The translations under genes and the position numbers were made by a program. The notes beneath the pieces are model-generated. The model was given only the letters and a program-made list of their open reading frames with translations, was not told the DNA's origin and ran no database searches. Shown here one piece after another: positions 7,004 through 10,357 of a stretch of DNA of 10,357 nt (its first letter is position 1; the number at the start of each line of letters is the position of its first letter). The stretch comes from Candidatus Coatesiibacteriota bacterium (GTDB lineage Bacteria; Oederibacteriota; CAKKQC01): positions 1-10,357 of the forward strand of contig JAHFSL010000049.1 in NCBI GenBank assembly GCA_023265785.1, in the 5' to 3' direction.

Positions 7004-7282
7004 CTACCGCCCCCCGGCGATGGCGGGAATGATGCTGACCTCGTCCCCGGCCTTGAGCACGGTGGCCTCGCCCTGGGCGAACCGGACGTCCTCCTCATTG
7101 ACGAAGACGTTGACGAACCGTCGGATTTTCCCGGTTTCGTCGCAGATCCGGTCGCGGAATCCCGGGTAGGACTTCTCCAGCGCGTCAATCACGTCCTTGA
7201 GCGTCGCGCCCTCGGCGGACACCTCGGCCTGGTTGCCGGTCAGCTTCTGGAGCGGGGTGGGGATGCGGACTTTGACGGCCAT
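7004..7282 (-). CDS. MoaD/ThiS-type sulfur-carrier protein (CysO-like) ending Gly-Gly-Arg
   Basis: This 92-residue beta-grasp protein has the ubiquitin-like carrier pattern. A first strand (VKVRIPTPLQKLTG) is followed by the helix TLKDVIDALEKSYPGF, by FVNVFVNEEDVRF, and by the terminal GDEVSIIPAIAGG. In this family the C-terminal Gly carboxylate is adenylated by an E1-like enzyme and converted to a thiocarboxylate that donates sulfur. The last codons read GGG GGG CGG TAG, so one Arg follows the Gly pair. The tail must be trimmed, or must work with the extension. Adjacent cysM and mec genes make it CysO-like, while its place directly after threonine synthase recalls MoaD-thrC pairs that I remember from Streptomyces. 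ATG at 7282 has a strong Shine-Dalgarno eight bases upstream. An alternative role in molybdopterin synthesis is unlikely without other moa genes nearby. Confidence 0.92.
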   Translation of the reverse strand: MAVKVRIPTPLQKLTGNQAEVSAEGATLKDVIDALEKSYPGFRDRICDETGKIRRFVNVFVNEEDVRFAQGEATVLKAGDEVSIIPAIAGGR

Positions 7283-7290
7283 GGCTCTAG

Positions 7291-7297
7291 TCCTCCT
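7291..7297 (-). promoter_or_regulatory. Strong ribosome binding site of the sulfur-carrier gene
   Basis: On the minus strand this reads AGGAGGA, preceded by another A, eight bases before the ATG at 7282. It is the clearest Shine-Dalgarno in the array and suggests that the carrier is translated strongly and independently of thrC. Confidence 0.75.
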
Positions 7298-7314
7298 TGC
7301 CTGAGGCTAAATGA

Positions 7315-7343
7315 ATCATAGGATGCCGGGGGTCGTTGATCAA
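7315..7343 (-). promoter_or_regulatory. Candidate internal sigma70-like promoter before the sulfur-carrier gene
   Basis: On the minus strand TTGATC (7343-7338) and TATGAT (7320-7315) are spaced by exactly 17 bases. They match consensus at four of six and five of six positions. The -35 hexamer overlaps the thrC stop codon. The predicted start near 7308 would leave a leader of about 25 bases containing the strong Shine-Dalgarno. The local A+T enrichment in the 57-base gap, unusual in this window, supports the call. It could drive the carrier, NIL and flavoprotein genes apart from the upstream three. Confidence 0.45.
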
Positions 7344-8590
7344 TGCGCATCGCTCTTGCGCAGATGCCGCCCCACCTTCTCCTCGAAGGCGTCGATGTTG
7401 GGCTTGATCTGAAACGGCTTGCCGATCGCCTCGGCCAGCGGTTCCACGGTCTTGAGCCCGTTGCCGGTGATGCAGATCACCACCGAGTCGTCCTTCGGGA
7501 TCGCCCCGCGCTGGACGAGTTTCCTGGTGACGGCCATGGTGACGCCGCCCGCGGTCTCGGTAAAGACCCCCTCCGTCTCGGCCAGCAATTGGATGCCTGC
7601 CACGATTTCCTCGTCGGTGGCCTCATCCATCGTGCCCCCGGTCTCCTTCACGGTCTCCAGGACGAAGACCCCATCCGCGGGGTTGCCCATGGCCAGCGAC
7701 TTGGCAATGGTGACCGGCTTCACCGGCTTGATGATGTCACTGCCCGCCTTGAAGGCCAGGTACACCGGGGCCGCACCCGCCGGCTGGGCCCCGTGGATCC
7801 TGGTCCTGGGCTTGTCGATCAGCCCCATGGCGTGGAACTCCTTGAACGACTTGTGAATCTTGCACAGGAGTGACCCGGACGCGACGGGCGCGACGACATG
7901 CTGGGGGGCCTTCCAACCCAGCTGTTCGGCGATCTCAAACCCGATGGTCTTGGACCCTTCCGCGTAGTACGGCCGGATGTTGATGTTGACGAAGGCCCAC
8001 TGGTACCGGGAGGCGATCTCCGAGCACAGCCGATTGACCTCGTCGTAGATGCCCTCCACCGCCACGAGCGTCGGCTTGTAGATCAGCGAGGCGACGATCT
8101 TGCCCCGTTCCAGGTCCGCGGGAATGAAGATGAACCGCTTGAGCCCCGCCTGCGCCCCGTGCGCCGAGACCGCGTTGCCCAGGTTGCCCGTGGAGGCGCA
8201 GGCAACGGTGTCGAACCCGAACTCCTTCGCCTTGGTGATCGCCACCGACACCACCCGATCCTTGAACGAGAAGGTGGGATGGCAGACGGAGTCGTCCTTG
8301 ACCCAGGCCTCGCGCACGCCCAGGGCTCTTGCCAGGTTGTTCGCCCGGATCAGAGGGGTAAAGCCCGAGTAGAACCCCGCCTGCGGTTCCCCGTCGATGG
8401 GCAGGAGGTCCCGGTACCGCCAGAGGGAGCGCGGGCCCTTCTGGATGGAGTCGCGCGAGATGGACCGCTTGATGCCCTCGTAGTCGTAGACCACTTCCAG
8501 CGGGCCGAAGCAGTACTCACAGACATACGAGGTGGTTTTCGGGTATTCCCGGGCGCACATCCGGCACCGGAGCCCCTTCACATATGACAT
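7340..8590 (-). CDS. thrC: Threonine synthase (PLP fold type II) with N-terminal zinc ribbon
   Basis: This 416-residue enzyme is expected to convert O-phosphohomoserine to threonine and phosphate with PLP. A four-cysteine zinc ribbon opens the protein (Cys9-x2-Cys12 and Cys24-x2-Cys27, as CRMC and CEYC). The catalytic domain follows with GFTPLIRANNLARALG, then HPTFSFKDRVVS with the PLP-binding Lys110, then the Asn loop ASTGNLGNAVSAHG, then VAPVASGSL as likely phosphate/cofactor loop, and ETAGGVTMA near the C-terminus. The length and order match the zinc-ribbon threonine synthases of bacteria. ATG at 8590 starts six bases after the mec stop; the Shine-Dalgarno is weak, so coupling to mec is likely. 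Its placement between a JAMM protease and a sulfur carrier is unexpected for plain threonine synthesis. A thiolating activity on O-phosphohomoserine is conceivable but unproven. Confidence 0.92.
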   Translation of the reverse strand: MSYVKGLRCRMCAREYPKTTSYVCEYCFGPLEVVYDYEGIKRSISRDSIQKGPRSLWRYRDLLPIDGEPQAGFYSGFTPLIRANNLARALGVREAWVKDDSVCHPTFSFKDRVVSVAITKAKEFGFDTVACASTGNLGNAVSAHGAQAGLKRFIFIPADLERGKIVASLIYKPTLVAVEGIYDEVNRLCSEIASRYQWAFVNINIRPYYAEGSKTIGFEIAEQLGWKAPQHVVAPVASGSLLCKIHKSFKEFHAMGLIDKPRTRIHGAQPAGAAPVYLAFKAGSDIIKPVKPVTIAKSLAMGNPADGVFVLETVKETGGTMDEATDEEIVAGIQLLAETEGVFTETAGGVTMAVTRKLVQRGAIPKDDSVVICITGNGLKTVEPLAEAIGKPFQIKPNIDAFEEKVGRHLRKSDAH

Positions 8591-8596
8591 GAAGGC

Positions 8597-9028
8597 CTAG
8601 GATACCACCCGGTCCACGAGCTTCACGATCATGGGTTCGAAAGCCGTGCCGTCACCGTTCAGCGTCCAACAGGTCCACTCGGCCGCCCGGCCCTCACGGA
8701 TCGAGGCGATCAGGTAGGCGTAGGCCGGCCAGGCCCGCTCCAAATCGGTGGGCGAGGGCCGCGCGGGATGGTCCGGATGGGAATGCCAGACGCCGATGAC
8801 GGCCACCCCCAGCCCCCGCGCCTCCTTCTCGGCGGCCAGGAGCCCCGCGGGGTCCATCTCATACCGGTCGTGCGCCCGCTCGGTGTTGAGGTTGGCGATG
8901 GCCCGGATTCCGGTCACCCGGTCCGGCTCCCCCTTGATGCCGAGGAACACCCCGCACGCCTCCCGGGGGTAGTGCGCCTCCAGGTGGCGCACGAGGTCAG
9001 CGACGAGGCTTCGTGACAAACAGATCAT
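8597..9028 (-). CDS. mec: JAMM/MPN-domain zinc metalloprotease (Mec type)
   Basis: This 143-residue protein is almost entirely one MPN+ (JAB1/PAD1) domain. All zinc-site residues are present: Glu23 in PREACGVFLG, then His82, His84, Ser92 and Asp95 in GVWHSHPDHPARPSPTDLE, giving the complete E-HxH-x7-S-x2-D pattern. In Mycobacterium the Mec protease cleaves the CysO-cysteine adduct made by CysM, releasing free cysteine. In other systems JAMM enzymes trim residues that follow the Gly-Gly of a sulfur carrier. Both jobs are possible here because the carrier four genes' span downstream ends Gly-Gly-Arg. ATG at 9028 lies inside the end of cysM (32-base overlap, different frame), with GGAGCAGGG just upstream, so translational coupling to cysM is strongly suggested. 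The length is normal for the family. Confidence 0.93.
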   Translation of the reverse strand: MICLSRSLVADLVRHLEAHYPREACGVFLGIKGEPDRVTGIRAIANLNTERAHDRYEMDPAGLLAAEKEARGLGVAVIGVWHSHPDHPARPSPTDLERAWPAYAYLIASIREGRAAEWTCWTLNGDGTAFEPMIVKLVDRVVS

Positions 9029-9935
9029 CGCCCTGCTCCCACAGGTGGGTGGAAAGATACCGTTCGCCCGAGTCCGGAAAGATGATGGCCACGACGCCGC
9101 GGTCCAGCCCCGCGGCCACCCGGAGGGCCGCCTTGAGGGCCGCGCCGGAGGAATAGCCCGCGAAATAGCCCATCCGCGCGAGCAGGCGGGTCATCTCATA
9201 GGCGTCCTCGGTCTTCACCAGGATCCGCTCATCGGCGAACCCCTCGTCCCAGATGGCCGGCTGGAGCGAGGAGGGCATGTGCTTGACCCCCTCGATGCCG
9301 TGCAGGGCCTCCTCGGGCTGGACCTCCACGACCTTGATCTTCGGGTTGTACTTCTTGAGCCGCCGCCCCGTGCCCATCAGCGTGCCGCTGGTCCCCACGC
9401 AGGCCACCAGATGCGTCACCCGGCCCGCGGTCTGCCGCCAGATCTCCGGCCCGGTGGTGGCGTAGTGCTTCTTCCAGTTGGCCGGGTTGGTGTACTGATC
9501 GCCGTAGAAATACCGGGCCGGATCGGCCGCGACCAGCTCCCGCACCATCCGGATCGCGCCGTCCGACCCCTCGAACGGGCTGGAGAACCGGATCGTCGCG
9601 CCGTAGGCCTGCACGATCCGCTTGCGTTCGGCACTCACATTCTGGGGAATCACCAGCTCCACCCGGTAGCCCCGCGCCGCGCCGATCATCGCGTAGGCGA
9701 TGCCGGTGTTGCCGCTGGTGGCGTCAATGATGACCTTGTTCCGGGTCAGGCGGCCCGACTTCTCACCGTCCTCGATGATGGCCAGTGCGGCCCGGTCCTT
9801 CACCGACCCGCCGGGGTTCAGGTATTCCAGTTTTGCGAGCAGGTCCACCCGCTTGAAGTGCGCGTGCTCGATCCGCACGAGCGGCGTCCGGCCAATGGAC
9901 GCGAGCAGGGTGGCGGTCGCCATGATGCGTTCCAT
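8997..9935 (-). CDS. cysM: Cysteine synthase, CysM/CBS family (PLP fold type II)
   Basis: This 312-residue PLP enzyme forms cysteine from an activated serine (O-acetyl- or O-phosphoserine) and a sulfur donor. Motifs in order are SIGRTPLVRI, NPGGSVKDRAA with PLP-binding Lys46, the substrate loop ATSGNTGIA (72-80), the phosphate loop GTSGT (181-185), and FPDSGERYLST near the C-terminus. The segment HGIEGVKHMPSSL replaces the loop typical of CysK. I recall similar loops in synthases found beside mec and carrier genes, which favours carrier-bound thiocarboxylate over free sulfide as donor. No CBS regulatory domain is attached. ATG at 9935 is used; an in-frame ATG at 9923 (Met5) is an equally reasonable start because neither has a strong Shine-Dalgarno. 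It is the first gene of the six-gene array and is divergent from the membrane-protein gene 56 bases away. Acyl-serine specificity cannot be read from the sequence with certainty. Confidence 0.93.
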   Translation of the reverse strand: MERIMATATLLASIGRTPLVRIEHAHFKRVDLLAKLEYLNPGGSVKDRAALAIIEDGEKSGRLTRNKVIIDATSGNTGIAYAMIGAARGYRVELVIPQNVSAERKRIVQAYGATIRFSSPFEGSDGAIRMVRELVAADPARYFYGDQYTNPANWKKHYATTGPEIWRQTAGRVTHLVACVGTSGTLMGTGRRLKKYNPKIKVVEVQPEEALHGIEGVKHMPSSLQPAIWDEGFADERILVKTEDAYEMTRLLARMGYFAGYSSGAALKAALRVAAGLDRGVVAIIFPDSGERYLSTHLWEQGDDLFVTKPRR

Positions 9936-9979
9936 CTTGGCAGATCGGCTCGGCCCCGGGCAATGCCGCCGGGGGCCGA

Positions 9980-9985
9980 TACAAT
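9980..9985 (+). promoter_or_regulatory. Candidate -10 element (TACAAT) for a leaderless membrane-protein mRNA
   Basis: TACAAT ends six bases before the ATG at 9992. The usual -10 to start distance puts the transcript start at or next to the A of that ATG, so the mRNA would be leaderless. This fits the lack of a Shine-Dalgarno. The -35 region (CGGGCA at 17 bases spacing) matches only three of six positions. Confidence 0.4.
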
Positions 9986-9991
9986 GGACCC

Positions 9992-10357
9992 ATGCGCACG
10001 CCGCCCCGACGGGCCTGGCTGGCCGCGGCCGTTCCCACCGCCTTCGCGCTCGTGGCGCTCGGCTTCCCCTCGTGGGACTGGTACTTCGACGGGGTGACCT
10101 TCGCCATGGCGGCCGAGGGTGTGGCCGCGGGCGGCGACCCGGCCTGGCTGCTCCATCCCCACCACCTGCTCTACGGGCCCGTGGTCTGGGCGGTGTGGCG
10201 GCTGGCCTGGCACGCGGGACTGGCGGTCCGGGCCTGGCTCGTCATGCAATGGTTCTCGACCGCCTGCGCCGTGGCCTCGCTCGCCGCCGTGCACCGGCTT
10301 GCGGTGCGGCTGTCCCTGCCGGAGCCCCTGCCGGAGGCGACCACCGCCGCCCTCGCC
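9992..10357 (+). CDS. Multi-pass membrane protein, N-terminal part, possibly a GT-C glycosyltransferase; 3' end cut by window edge
   Basis: The frame is open for 122 codons from ATG at 9992 to the last base, with no stop codon. The N-terminus is positively charged (MRTPPRRAW), then a membrane helix covers residues 8-26. A loop with SWDWYFDGVTFAMAAEG (Asp29, Asp33) and HPHHLLYGP (55-63) follows, then helices at about 61-80 and 82-105. An Asp-containing first extracytoplasmic loop followed by HPHHLLY and repeated helices resembles the start of dolichyl-phosphate-mannose-type (GT-C) membrane glycosyltransferases, but no decisive domain is visible. High GC at third codon positions (for example CTG, GCC, GTG) and the continuous hydrophobic pattern support a real gene. 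It is divergent from cysM, and no Shine-Dalgarno is apparent. Function is tentative; the membrane assignment is firm. Confidence 0.75.
   Translation, partial: MRTPPRRAWLAAAVPTAFALVALGFPSWDWYFDGVTFAMAAEGVAAGGDPAWLLHPHHLLYGPVVWAVWRLAWHAGLAVRAWLVMQWFSTACAVASLAAVHRLAVRLSLPEPLPEATTAALA

Noticed and set aside
7004..7282. The carrier as MoaD of molybdopterin synthase
   Set aside because: No moaE, moaA/C or other molybdopterin genes are present, and the neighbours are cysM, mec and thrC. The fold is shared, so the context decides for a cysteine/sulfur role.
9936..9991. A sigma70 promoter for cysM on the minus strand
   Set aside because: The 56-base divergent gap holds no hexamer pair at 16-18 bases spacing on the minus strand. 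TTGTAT could be a -35, but the matching -10 position reads GCCCGG. The operon must have a promoter in or near this gap, but I cannot place it.
9045..10097. A 350-codon plus-strand open frame across cysM
   Set aside because: It lies antisense to cysM, which has all PLP-enzyme motifs. Its translation is rich in Arg, Gly, His and Pro without recognisable domains, and it runs out of frame into the real gene starting at 9992.

Overview
The window is high-GC (roughly two thirds or more), densely coding bacterial chromosome. Gaps between genes are mostly a few to about sixty bases, and the longest is 124 bases. I see no RNA genes, insertion sequences, CRISPR arrays or phage genes. The gene types suggest a free-living, uncultured-type Gram-negative bacterium: a secreted cyclophilin, a membrane-bound hybrid histidine kinase, an FAD_oxidored-family flavoprotein, and a metallophosphoesterase with appended beta-sandwich-like modules. 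Similar sets occur in Planctomycetota/Verrucomicrobiota-like, Acidobacteriota-like and candidate-phylum genomes. That placement is an impression only; no marker gene is present to fix it.

Left part (1-5153). A plus-strand metallophosphoesterase, cut by the left edge, carries two tandem copies of a C-terminal module. It runs tail-to-tail, 3 bases apart, into a minus-strand pair: a secreted cyclophilin-type peptidyl-prolyl isomerase (first in transcription) and a protein of an uncharacterised polysaccharide-deacetylase-like family. A 124-base divergent intergenic region separates the cyclophilin from a plus-strand hybrid sensor histidine kinase (six predicted membrane helices, PAS, HisKA, HATPase, receiver).

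Right part (9935 down to 5187). Six minus-strand genes form a compact operon-like array, in transcription order: cysteine synthase (CysM type), JAMM/MPN metalloprotease (Mec type), threonine synthase with an N-terminal zinc ribbon, a MoaD/ThiS-type sulfur-carrier protein, a stand-alone NIL-domain protein, and an FAD-dependent oxidoreductase. The first two overlap by 32 bases. The later spacings are 6, 57, 3 and 17 bases. The cysM, mec and carrier genes match the parts of the mycobacterial Mec/CysO/CysM route, in which a protein thiocarboxylate donates sulfur to a PLP-bound aminoacrylate and a JAMM protease releases cysteine from the carrier. The carrier here ends Gly-Gly-Arg, so exposing the reactive Gly-Gly would require removal of one residue; the neighbouring JAMM protease is the obvious candidate. 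Threonine synthase and the NIL protein suggest that the cluster joins sulfur assimilation with the aspartate/homoserine branch. The E1-like enzyme that would adenylate the carrier is not in the window. A good sigma70-like promoter candidate overlaps the thrC stop codon and could drive the last three genes separately.

Right edge (9992-10357). A divergent plus-strand gene starts and runs off the window. It encodes a multi-pass membrane protein resembling the N-terminus of a GT-C-type (dolichyl-phosphate-mannose-like) glycosyltransferase. A TACAAT element six bases before its ATG suggests a leaderless transcript.
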